Assembly (NCBI GenBank): GCA_964036195.1
Contig: OZ038453.1
Span: forward strand, 21,662,352-21,726,351
Direction of reading: 5' to 3'
Length of the DNA: 64,000 nucleotides
From: Sphaerolaimus hirsutus
Lineage: Eukaryota > Nematoda > Chromadorea > Monhysterida > Sphaerolaimidae
The position numbers and the translations under genes are program-made. This document shows positions 8,627-17,570 of the stretch, piece after piece (within the stretch, counting starts at the first letter, position 1; every line of letters begins with the position of its first letter). The notes below the pieces were generated by a model, which had not been told where the DNA came from, ran no database searches, and saw only the letters and a list, made by a program, of their open reading frames with translations.

Positions 8627-11600
8627 TCAATAATCAACTAATTCGCTGTACCCTATGTTGTACTTGTGCCTTGCAAAAGCACCTTTGTGCTTCAAAAGTA
8701 CGGCCGCAAGTTCCTTACGCTCACTTTCTGACAGTGTTTTGGGCACAGAGAATTCCATTTCATGTCCGTCTGGACATTTCACATGCAATGGCTCACCTAA
8801 TTGGTCTTCAATTACTTTTTCTGGGGCGCTCGAGGACGCTGGTTCCGCTGCCTCGCTGGCGCGACACCGTTGCATGCATTCCTCAGGGGGGTCGCCGGCC
8901 TTGACTTTCAGGACACAATTGACGGGCTCGACCAATCCGATTTTTTGTTCCGCCTGTAAAGTAACTGGCTGATCACGAACATTTGCGACCCTAATTAAAA
9001 ACACATCGTCGCTTGTTTCGTATGCTGCGGATGCGGCAACTATTCCATCTTTCAAATTTACGGATTCCAGCCCGGTGACAGTAAACATACGGTAGCTAAC
9101 TGGGGCTGACAGGCGCACCGGCACCATTGCTTCATGCCTCACCTTGATTTCGGTAGCCGCCGAAACTAATGCAAACACTGCATGAATCTGTACGTCAGGC
9201 TTGTGATTATCAAATGGAACACTGACGCCTACTGATGGGATTTTTAATAGGCCCCCGGGCATGTCAATTATCATGTGTCTCAGCATGTCCGCGCCCAAAA
9301 TTAAATTGTCAACCAGACCGTCGATGGCTTGGAAGACGACACGAAAAGTGTGTCCCCCAATTTCAATTGGCATTTCTAGTTGACCAATTATCATTAGCTT
9401 GGAATCCGCAGCGCATCGCATGTGGGAAATGGGAGAAGTCTCTTCAACTGCATCATGTCCGTGACGATGCTCCTGAAACACGTCTCTGCTGCATAGTGAA
9501 CGCATGGCGCCGGTGTCCAGCAGACATCTGTGATACATGATACCGTCCATGCACACTGGCACTGCAGGACTGTAATAAACATGCACGGGTCCATTTCGCC
9601 TCGCGACGACAGATTTTATATTTTCCTGCTCATCTTTCGATAGCCTAATCATTCTAATTCTCTCTACCGGTGGGCTCATGGAGATTTCAGCCATTTCAAG
9701 TTGATGATTATATTCAATTGATGGAAACATCTGTACCTTTACCGTGTCATCTGGTGCGCACTCGGACGCACCTGTTGTCGGGTTCAACACGGTCAGGCGG
9801 CCGTCATAGCTTTGCATAAAGCTTCGCTTACCGGCGTCTCTGTGTCTGGTAATTAGCAGCCTTGACTCCCGCCGCAGTCGCCGGCGCGCACGCTCAATTA
9901 GCGTCGTAGCTGCCGGAGGCGCGGCGGCTAGCAGAGCTGCTAATAAATACTGACACGTTACTACAGCACACACTAGATAAATCCATATCTGCAGCCATGA
10001 CCTCAGGGCGTCAAAATCCCAAAATCCCACGCTCACTATTGACCTTGCCATTAACTGGTGCAATTGTAAACTGCCGTCAACTGCATGCGCCGGCATTCCA
10101 TGCACGCGCCGTACAATCGCGTATGAGTGCCATACGTCATTCAGCATGGTGGTCGGCAACAACTCAGTGAAATTGTACATTGTTGTTGCGGCAAAAATCT
10201 GATGGTGCACATCGGTCGGTCGCTCGAGCTGCCATCTGTGTGGGAAACTGTGGGTATTGTAAACTGGGATATGTTCCAGGGCACCTTTCTCAGGTAAGTA
10301 CTTATACCACTGCCCATGCAATTTCAGTACACGGTTGTGGCAATTTGTGCATGTTCCCATAACCGGTTGAAACAGAAGGGCATTTGTAATGGTATTCAAA
10401 TGCAAAGTCACGTTCTGTCCATGTAGTTTCATTTGAATGGGGACTGTAGCGTGGCACGCGCCTTTACCTGTTTCAATGCCCAACTGATAAGTCTTTACCG
10501 CAAAGCACTTATGCACTAGAAATCCGTCCGGCGCCGCCTTGGCCAAAATTTCATTGTCGCGCATGTACCAGCGCGCCGTTGTCGTAGGGTGTTTGGTCAT
10601 GGCTAGACGGAGGAGTTCCTGGAAATGTTGCACATGCCTACAAGTAGACACGGCCTGCGCGCACATAGTTTGCTCAGAAGTTTCATATACTGCTTGCATC
10701 GCTGCAGCCAAGTGACCAGTGTCCACTACGCCAAATCCAGGATGCGCTGCACGGCGCTTCTCACGCACGTACCTAATTGGGGGGATTTTGAACGGTGCCA
10801 CGACAATATCCTGGTCTGATTTCCATAATTTTTTACCACATGAAAAAACTTCTTCTTTTGATCGGAACAACAATGCCAAAGTGTGATCACGCGCAAGCCA
10901 AATATCTTGTCTAATTAATCCGGCGATCTCTTGCCATTCTTTGTAAGGGCATTCCGCCTTTGGATTTGGTTTCCAGACTAATTGGCTGCCGTCTGGCAGG
11001 GTGCATGTACCCTCCTTGTAATTACACTTTGACACTTCTCCTAGCATACTTCGCATGACCTTGGCCCCGTAGCGCATGCATACATCTCCCTTGAACAGCC
11101 CACACTGCGGGGTTTTAGTAATTAGCCAACTGCAACAGTACAGCCCATGCCCCAAATAACTTACGTTCGTCGGGTATTGCGTATCCCATGCATTGCTCAG
11201 CTCGTCAACTGGCTGGAGCGTGCCGTTGTTGCACTTGTGGTACTTCATCATGCTCTCGCATTCCGAGGGATCTACTGCACGCGGCTGCAAGTCAAAATGT
11301 TCCAAAGTGACGTCACCCCAGAAGTTCTGGTATGTATGGGCCGACTGTGTGGCCGCTACACATCGATACGCAGTGGCACAATACTCTACCATATTGCGTT
11401 TGTAAATTGTGAGTTTCAGGGGAACAGGCTTAGTCAAAGACACAGCAGAATTGACTAACGCTGTGCAATTAGGCAAGTCGGGGTAGGTGTACAGGTCGTA
11501 GTGGTCGGTCAGGTCGCTGCACAGCAACGGCGTGTCTGGCATTGTTGAAGCCACCGCCATGGGCACCAAACTCAAGCACGCCATCACCACGGCGATGGTG

Positions 11601-11701
11601 AACACTGTAAACAGGGTGCCAAAAATTTGATTATTATATGGGGGTTCAGAATAAGCCCGCTGGCTCGGCACTGCAGACGTTTTGTCTCTGAATTCGGCCA
11701 T
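8627..11701 (-). CDS. Envelope-like glycoprotein fused to retropepsin (Ty3-like element)
   Basis: The frame opens at 11746 with GTG, overlapping the gag stop as GTGA; the first ATG is at 11701 and is chosen here. Residue numbers count from 11746. A signal peptide lies at about 41-67 (hydrophobic, ending PMAVAS). The ectodomain at about 68-583 has many cysteines and N-glycosylation sequons. A furin-like site YVREKRR lies at 326-332, followed by Ala/Gly-rich sequence, and a transmembrane segment at about 585-609. A basic cytoplasmic stretch follows, then a retropepsin with LLDTGA (742-747) and NLILGAD (814-820), and a linker reaching the start of RT. In Ty3-like elements the envelope normally follows integrase, so this position is unusual. 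The envelope call rests on topology and the cleavage site; the protease call is firm. Confidence 0.85.
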   Translation of the reverse strand: MAEFRDKTSAVPSQRAYSEPPYNNQIFGTLFTVFTIAVVMACLSLVPMAVASTMPDTPLLCSDLTDHYDLYTYPDLPNCTALVNSAVSLTKPVPLKLTIYKRNMVEYCATAYRCVAATQSAHTYQNFWGDVTLEHFDLQPRAVDPSECESMMKYHKCNNGTLQPVDELSNAWDTQYPTNVSYLGHGLYCCSWLITKTPQCGLFKGDVCMRYGAKVMRSMLGEVSKCNYKEGTCTLPDGSQLVWKPNPKAECPYKEWQEIAGLIRQDIWLARDHTLALLFRSKEEVFSCGKKLWKSDQDIVVAPFKIPPIRYVREKRRAAHPGFGVVDTGHLAAAMQAVYETSEQTMCAQAVSTCRHVQHFQELLRLAMTKHPTTTARWYMRDNEILAKAAPDGFLVHKCFAVKTYQLGIETGKGACHATVPIQMKLHGQNVTLHLNTITNALLFQPVMGTCTNCHNRVLKLHGQWYKYLPEKGALEHIPVYNTHSFPHRWQLERPTDVHHQIFAATTMYNFTELLPTTMLNDVWHSYAIVRRVHGMPAHAVDGSLQLHQLMARSIVSVGFWDFDALRSWLQIWIYLVCAVVTCQYLLAALLAAAPPAATTLIERARRRLRRESRLLITRHRDAGKRSFMQSYDGRLTVLNPTTGASECAPDDTVKVQMFPSIEYNHQLEMAEISMSPPVERIRMIRLSKDEQENIKSVVARRNGPVHVYYSPAVPVCMDGIMYHRCLLDTGAMRSLCSRDVFQEHRHGHDAVEETSPISHMRCAADSKLMIIGQLEMPIEIGGHTFRVVFQAIDGLVDNLILGADMLRHMIIDMPGGLLKIPSVGVSVPFDNHKPDVQIHAVFALVSAATEIKVRHEAMVPVRLSAPVSYRMFTVTGLESVNLKDGIVAASAAYETSDDVFLIRVANVRDQPVTLQAEQKIGLVEPVNCVLKVKAGDPPEECMQRCRASEAAEPASSSAPEKVIEDQLGEPLHVKCPDGHEMEFSVPKTLSESERKELAAVLLKHKGAFARHKYNIGYSELVDY

Positions 11702-11742
11702 TTTATCAACACTTGTGCTTGAAAACGTATGCGGGGACAAAA

Positions 11743-12699
11743 TCACGGGGGTTCATTTAGAAGTGGGTCTAATGGGGTGTCACGCAAAACCCTCCACTCG
11801 ATCCTAGTGAGCGTGTCATTGTGGTCATCATGCGGGCGACAATCTGGGAGCACCACACAGTCTTCATCCTTCAGATCATGCATTGCAGTGCGCCACAGAT
11901 AATCCAACCAACTTGTACGAAATAGGATCGACATGGCTTCGCGTTGATACGCCCAGTGGCTGATCCACTGTTCCCGGTCCACCATAAGCGCATGCATTTT
12001 ATAATGAAGGCTAGCTGCAGGTTGCTCCTCCATTTCCTCCTCTTCTTCTTCAGGGGCTTCCGGTTCCAGCCCTTGCAATGTCAATAGTTGATCATGATGG
12101 AAGAGAATTCTAGCATACGACGGCAATGACTCGGTCACGGCCTTATAAGTGCATTTGCCTACCTGCGTCACCGTCGTCGGGTCCAGCAACGGCACACTGC
12201 TACTCTGGCCTTGCTGCGATTCCAACGGCTGTTGCGCCGGCTGTGGTTGCGGGCGCCACCTGATGGCCACGGGCTGCTGGCTCTGAGCGTATACAGGCTG
12301 CATCATCTGCGAAGAGGGCACAGTCATAGGTTGACTCAATTGCATTGGTACCCATCCACCTGGATACCCAAAATTTTGTGGGTATTGCCCGCCCTGTCCA
12401 CGGCCTTGCCCTCGTCCCCCACCTCTACTGCGCGCGCGAAAGTCGCCTCCGCGACCGCGCTGATTAGTATCATTGCCGGCAGACGGTTCGGGAGGGGGCC
12501 GATTTGGACACTGATAACGAACATGATCGGGAGACCCACATTCCCAACACCCATTTTCAAACCTCTTGGGCAGCAACTCACGCCTCGGGCGCGGCGCGCC
12601 CATCATCTTAGCTTCCTGGGCGTCGAGCTTTTTCTGTCGCTCGTCGAGTGCCCGTTCCTTGGCCTTGAGCTTCACATTCTCTGCACTCTCGGCCTCCAT
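11743..12699 (-). CDS. Gag C-terminal part with nucleocapsid zinc knuckle (Ty3-like element)
   Basis: 318 codons. It opens with a charged coiled-coil stretch (KLKAKERALDERQKKLDAQEAK). A CX2CX4HX4C knuckle follows (CWECGSPDHVRYQC), then an RG/RGG-rich tract typical of nucleic-acid binding, a Gln/Pro-rich region and an acidic patch (EEEEEEMEEQ). It ends in NEPP with a stop that overlaps the opening codon of the envelope-protease frame by one base set (GTGA). It overlaps the preceding gag fragment by 28 bases in another frame, so in this copy gag is broken. Confidence 0.85.
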   Translation of the reverse strand: MEAESAENVKLKAKERALDERQKKLDAQEAKMMGAPRPRRELLPKRFENGCWECGSPDHVRYQCPNRPPPEPSAGNDTNQRGRGGDFRARSRGGGRGQGRGQGGQYPQNFGYPGGWVPMQLSQPMTVPSSQMMQPVYAQSQQPVAIRWRPQPQPAQQPLESQQGQSSSVPLLDPTTVTQVGKCTYKAVTESLPSYARILFHHDQLLTLQGLEPEAPEEEEEEMEEQPAASLHYKMHALMVDREQWISHWAYQREAMSILFRTSWLDYLWRTAMHDLKDEDCVVLPDCRPHDDHNDTLTRIEWRVLRDTPLDPLLNEPP

Positions 12700-13109
12700 C
12701 GACTGATCGAGGGGTGCAGGTTCATGGCCATGATGCGCTCCATGACCTGGTTCGATGTCTCGGCGACGATCTTGCTGGCCGACTTCGCATGTTCCTTCTG
12801 AACGGTTTCAAGGTTTTTGTAACTTTCTTGCATGTGCGCGTTATCAACTAATTCCTTCCAACTTATATTGGCATGCACCACCAAATTACGCCTAATGTCT
12901 TTATCCAACCCCTGGTGAAACTTGGTGATGCACATGCCTTCCCTTTGGGCGGAATGCAGCATTGGATATGCGCGCTTTACCGCGCGTTCCAATCTGGTTG
13001 CCCAGTCTAACACAGATTCAGTGGGACTTTGGGTTGATTCAATAAATTCACGCTGCGCATGATGCTGAGCATTTGGATTTGCAAAAAGTTCTTCCAAACG
13101 GTCCATCAT
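12672..13109 (-). pseudogene. Gag capsid C-terminal fragment (Ty3-like element)
   Basis: 145 codons. They resemble the retrotransposon gag C-terminal capsid domain: RLEELFANPNAQ, then EFIESTQSPTESVLDWATRLERAVKRAYP and FHQGLDKDIRRNLVV, the usual pattern of a short Q-P-E-S stretch followed by helices. It overlaps the gag pieces on both sides in a different frame, entering by +1 and leaving by -1. That is what an insertion followed by a compensating deletion would give. Confidence 0.8.
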
Positions 13110-14310
13110 GGCCTTGTAATCTAGCTACAAAAATGGAATTTGCATTCTTTTGCAAAAAGATAGGCAGCAGCTTTTGCCTAGAGCGCATTGAGACACCTAG
13201 CGCATCGCATAAAATATCCCACTTACGTCTCCAGTCCTTGAAACTTTTATCAGCCCTTCCCATGAATGCATTGCACTGCGTAGCCAGGGCGGTCAGCGTA
13301 GCGGCCGTGCCGTGTGGCACCTGGTGCTGCGCCAAATAATCTGGATCCGTAGGATTAGGTGCAGGTGATATCAATCCTGACGATCCTGGGGAAGAGGGGC
13401 CCGGCTGTCCTGCCAAATTGATTACACTGGTAGCTGGTTGGGCCATAGCATTTGCAGGCGCAGGCGCCGTTCCGCTGCCGCCCGCTGATCCACTTACGCT
13501 CACCGGCGGGGGCACAGTCTGCACGGTTGTGTTCCCAGGGGTTGTTCCCGCGCCTAAGGTAGCATTAGCTGCAGACGCAATGGGCGCAATTAATCCCCTA
13601 TTAGAACAAAATGCCAAAAATTGAGTGGTAGCCTGCTCCAGCGCGCTAGGATTGCCTACGCTGGTATACATGCTCATGCCTAGCCTAATGGCCTGTAGCT
13701 TATTTTTATCTGCTGTAGAAGCATTAATTGAAATCGCCACGGGTCCCGCGCGAGTGAGTTCCCCAGACCACTGGTGCAAAAATTGTATCATGCCCGGAAA
13801 GGTCCAACCTTCTCTAGTGTACCCTGTGGTTTCCCTGCCCGGATCCGCCGCGGCCGCCGCCGTAAAGATCTGGCCCGGCGTCACTTGGTTGGCCGCCGCC
13901 GGGGTGATCGTTATCGTGGTGAGCGTGCCCGGCGCGGTCGTCACGCTTGTACCTTGGGGCGGGGTGTTAGTCATTATACTTTGATTTATGGGAGACGGTC
14001 CTACGATTCTGCGACGTGCTCTATTCAAAGAGACACCGCTTTCAATCGAGCCTTGCGCTGACGCAAGCTCGCGTGGTGTGGATGAACTTCGCGGGGCACT
14101 TAATTGAAGCTCCCCCAATGAATTTTCCGCCTCTTCGAGCTCTTCGGCTAATGAGGGAAATTCAATATTTATATCTGGGATCGCTACTGGGGTGTCAATT
14201 AGATTTACGGAAGTCTCACCGCTTCTACGCTGGTATGCAGACGAACTCACGGGCTCGTCTTCACCAGCGTACCCTGCTGAATCAGCCTTTGATCCAGACC
14301 CTGTCGACAC
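13048..14310 (-). pseudogene. Gag N-terminal/capsid fragment (Ty3-like element)
   Basis: 420 codons, Ala/Thr/Pro/Gly-rich and probably disordered for the first 300 residues. A capsid-like start follows (FKDWRRKWDILCDALGV...LPIFLQKNANSIFVARLQG). The same frame is open upstream from 14607, interrupted by an in-frame TGA at 14344-14346. The last 20 or so residues are out-of-frame sequence after the shift into the next gag piece. Confidence 0.75.
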
Positions 14311-14343
14311 CGGGGAACTACGGCCGCTTTTTCCCCAAGGTCG

Positions 14344-14828
14344 TCAAAATAAACCCCACTTACTTGATTTCCGCTGCTCTCGCCTGGGTTCAGCACTTAC
14401 TGGCCTGTCGGGTCGCAGGAGCGGACTATCTGGTGGGCATTCTGCTTCTGTGCCTCCACTGGACGCTCGTCGAGCCGCCCCAGTCGGTAGCGCACCTGGC
14501 GCGCAAGCCAGCGTATCCCAACGGCTGCCGCCTGTTCCTGCACGTGCAATTCCAAATTGCAGCACTGGCCGGACGACGGGAGTGCTATCCTCTGTGCATC
14601 GGTCCAAGTCGCTGCTTCCTGTGCGCGCTCGGCTTCTGCTTCTGCTTCCTGCGCACCTGCTTCAACTCTTACCTGTTCAACCTCAGCGTCCTGCGCGTCC
14701 GCAGTCTGCTGTGCCCTGCGCAAAGCCGCCTCTCGGCGCGTGCGCTTCTGTAGCTGTTCTGCAGCTCTCCACACTTCCTCAACTGACCCTGGGATCGACG
14801 CTGGCCCTCCTGACCGCAGCGTTTCCAC
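14344..14828 (-). pseudogene. Probable gag N-terminus (coiled coil), Ty3-like element
   Basis: From the ATG at 14828 about 85 codons form an Ala/Glu/Gln/Arg-rich coiled-coil stretch (VEEVWRAAEQLQKRTRREAA...AEAEAERAQEAATW). A protein-like Pro/Arg-rich stretch then continues in another frame (14344-14607), which is the frame of the next gag piece. I infer one original gag with a frameshift near 14580 and a TGA at 14344. Either piece could be chance. Confidence 0.45.
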
Positions 14829-14889
14829 CCGGCGCGACAGATCGTTTGTTGCTTATCACTTAATGGCTTGGCGTTGATCAGGCGCCGCA

Positions 14890-16560
14890 CCGTTCACTGA
14901 AGTGAATTAAACAAACCACTCGCTGCTACCAAGTTGTCATGAATCCGTGTATTCAGCTGTTTTTTGTCTACACGATTCAGAGCGTTTTTACTGCACGTTT
15001 TCCCTCTATCTCCACTTCACCGACTGCTTGCCGCTGCAGTGCACTGCACTGGGCCCAGAGGTCCAGATTATAAATGCGTGTGTAAATTTTAAGGAAACGT
15101 GTCCGAAGACGGTAGGTTTTTTCAGAACGTGCAGTGAACCACTCGGTGGCTCACGCTGTTCCGTTTCCCGCAGCACGCACAGCACCTACACCTAGCGCAA
15201 GCAGCGCGGCAATTAGAGCAGTTGTTAATTAGCTAACTTAGGGAAAACAGTTAGTACTTAGTGCTAATACAAAAGGGGGTCCGAGTTGGGTTGAGAAGAG
15301 AGTTTATTTTTTTAGGGCGATGGAAGAACAGTAGCGGCAGAGTAGAAGCAAAATCAATTTTTGTTGAATCGAAGAATTGGGTAAAAAACAACAATTTCAG
15401 CTACTTATAAGGCAATTGAAACTACCATAATTGACAGGAATAAACAGTTAAAAAAGGCATAATATTACATAGGTACACAATCACTATCAAATCACATAAG
15501 CTCTGATGTAAATACTTAGTAAAATCTTGACACATAGCTACCTATGAAAAGAGTACCAATTAAGCTAATAAAAAAGGGGCGGTAATAATTAAGAATGGCT
15601 AATATCAATAATTAAAAAGGCTTCATGCGACATGGGGCTTAATGTACAATTCACTACATCACTTCAAAACAGCAATTATCTACTTCCATAATTACCTACA
15701 AATCCCTACTTAATCTAACCTAATCTAGAACAGGTAACAACACAGTGCAACGCATATTTACAAAGAACAGGAATGAATAAAGTATGGACAAAGGCAATTA
15801 CGGCGTCACAAACTAATACAGAAAATCAAGCTAACAAGTAATTAGACAATGATTCCAGCTTACAACTAATGTTAATTAATTAAGATGCAAGGTGATTAAT
15901 TAAGCTCGTGGGAATGAAAGGTACTGGCGTGAAACAATATGTACAATTATTTCTACATGTCACATGGAAACTCTATGTGGGGGCTTTGTATTCATAAGTT
16001 ACGGTAGCTAGCGAAATGCTCGCGGGCGCGAAATGCTTATCACCTCCAACCCCGCAACCCACTATTGTGACTATCCGGTCAGCTAGCGCCCGTGAGAAAG
16101 GTTTCAGCCCGATGGCCACACCCTTCCGAGCGCGAGGAGATATTTATGCTGGGGCGGCGGAAAAGTATTTTTTTGGACTGCGACTTGTCACTTGGGGTGT
16201 TATCAGAAGCTGTTCCTACCACCCACCGATACTAGATGACGCGCGACAATCTAGTCAACATGGGGAGGAACGCGGAACAGTTTTAATTTTGGTATTTTTT
16301 GAGTGAAATTCATTGTTCCTGGCTTCCGGTCGCCACCTACTTACCAGTCGTCAGTCTCCGCCTCTGCCCAAAGATAAGTAAAGGGTGGAACGTGCTTTAG
16401 ACCGCCCAGAAAGTCACAACAGTGTGCCGGCGAACTCAAAGGCGGCCACACGCTGCGTCGCGGCACTTCAAAGTGAAAATTGTGAAATTTCTCCTCTCAC
16501 CTTATGCCACGTGGAATGTAGTTACACTTAAGCTAGACAAAACTTAGCTAACTTTACTAA
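14890..16560 (-). other. Putative leader and 5' LTR region of the Ty3-like element
   Basis: No coding sequence seen. On the plus strand GCTGCTACCA (14922-14931) reads like the 3' end of a tRNA, as a primer-binding site would on this strand, and TGTCATG follows three bases later (from 14935) as a possible LTR edge. A TATA-like TTTATAA lies near 15068-15078 and another near 15405 in minus orientation. Without the partner LTR none of these limits is proven. Confidence 0.35.
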
Positions 16561-16610
16561 AATAGATCTGGCGCACAAAATTAGTAATTAAAATTGGGGG
16601 GTAAGGAAAC

Positions 16611-16785
16611 GAAATGGTGCAGAGCACTACAACCACTAGAAACATGGCGAACTCGGTCTGCCAGTGAAGCGGCGTCGATCTTGCGATGCAGTGCTTGGCC
16701 GGGGTACTGCACAGCCCACTGCGTAGCCGCGCATGCCGCGCAGTCCCCGTAGCCGTTGAAAAGCCGCCGAAATGTCTGAAAAAGT
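16611..16785 (-). CDS. DUF4817-like exon or fragment
   Basis: A GC-rich island in AT-rich surroundings. On the minus strand a pyrimidine tract and CAG precede an open stretch with YGDCAACAATQWAVQYPGQA and later LADRVRHVSSG. The spacing (Tyr-Gly, small helix, aromatic-Pro-Gly, then a Leu-Arg helix) matches the DUF4817 helix-turn-helix domain that is common in arthropod transposon-like proteins. No continuation was found, so it may be a solo exon or a relic. Confidence 0.35.
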
Positions 16786-16949
16786 TTAATCAAAGTTAAT
16801 TTACAAAACACCTAGCAGTTTACGTTCCGTGAATTATTATTGCATTTGGTTGTCTGAAATTTTGTGGGGTGGTGTCTTTCCCATCGTAAAAAACACTCTT
16901 ACATGATCATATAAACATGCCATTGCTGGCGCCTATTATGTCTGGGAAT

Positions 16950-17170
16950 TTTTGTGGGATTGGGATTGGGGTTTCGGGATCAGGATTGGGTTCTGCAAAA
17001 TTTCGGGATTGGGATTGAGATTTTGAGATTTCAGGATTGGGATTGGGGCTTTGGGATTGGGACCACAACATTGCAACAACCCCTCCCCACCAAAAAATCT
17101 TCAACCATGTATCCCTCCAGAGGAGTGATTTGTTATCTATCCAACCCGCTGGAAGGTCAAAATTCAAGAT
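16950..17170 (+). repeat. GGGATT-type simple repeat and 'CTATCTATCC' interspersed repeat end
   Basis: 16950-17065 is a degenerate GGGATTGGGATC array related to the CCCGAT arrays of the hAT-like elements at 45-48 kb, but without readable ends. It is followed by CTCCAGAGGAGTGATTTG and the GGTCAAAATTCAAGAT ending. Versions of that ending recur near 21060-21130, 30670-30735, 31560, 32510 and 53180-53255. Confidence 0.5.
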
Positions 17171-17570
17171 CCCCCGGATAATCCTCAAGAATTCCACATC
17201 TTATTTAGGTAGTTGTTTAGTTACATAGAGTTGAAAGTTATTCATTATCCATATGCACAGTGTACTTTACACAATAATAATTTCCAGTTGTATCAATGGT
17301 TGGATTTTTCTTGACAAACTAAGATAAAATACTTTCTCGTTTACCAGACAAAAGTTTGGCAGATTGCCATGTTGGGTGCCTTACATGCATGCACCTTATG
17401 TACAAATTCCATTTGATGCCTGACACCCAACAAAAATGCCTCTAACATCATAATTTTGGTAATATTCTCATTCAGAATCTATGTAAATAGGTCCAATAAT
17501 TATAATTCATATAAATAGCATCATCAACAAGTATTATATTTCACAGATTCTGTGCAGCTTGAGGAAAATT
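17171..17570. other. Gene-free AT-rich stretch
   Basis: No coding, RNA or repeat structure recognised. It lies just beyond the 3' end of the first gustatory-receptor gene. Confidence 0.5.

Larger units (their letters stand above)
6027..16560 (-). mobile_element. Ty3/gypsy-like endogenous retroelement with envelope between gag and pol
   Basis: On the minus strand the order is: long non-coding leader/LTR region, gag with a zinc knuckle, envelope-like glycoprotein, retropepsin, RT, RNase H and integrase. The 3' end, including the C-terminus of integrase and the 3' LTR, is separated from it by the BEL insertion and lies outside the window. Gag and RT carry frameshifts and stops, so this copy is dead as a replicating element, while the 3.1-kb envelope-protease frame and the RNase H-integrase frame are open. 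The right boundary is approximate because no second LTR is visible. Confidence 0.85.

Noticed and set aside
8618..8632. TGA TTG CAA TTA as a possible programmed readthrough site
   Set aside because: It resembles the UAG-CAA-UUA context only with an extra codon between, and three other lesions nearby favour simple decay.
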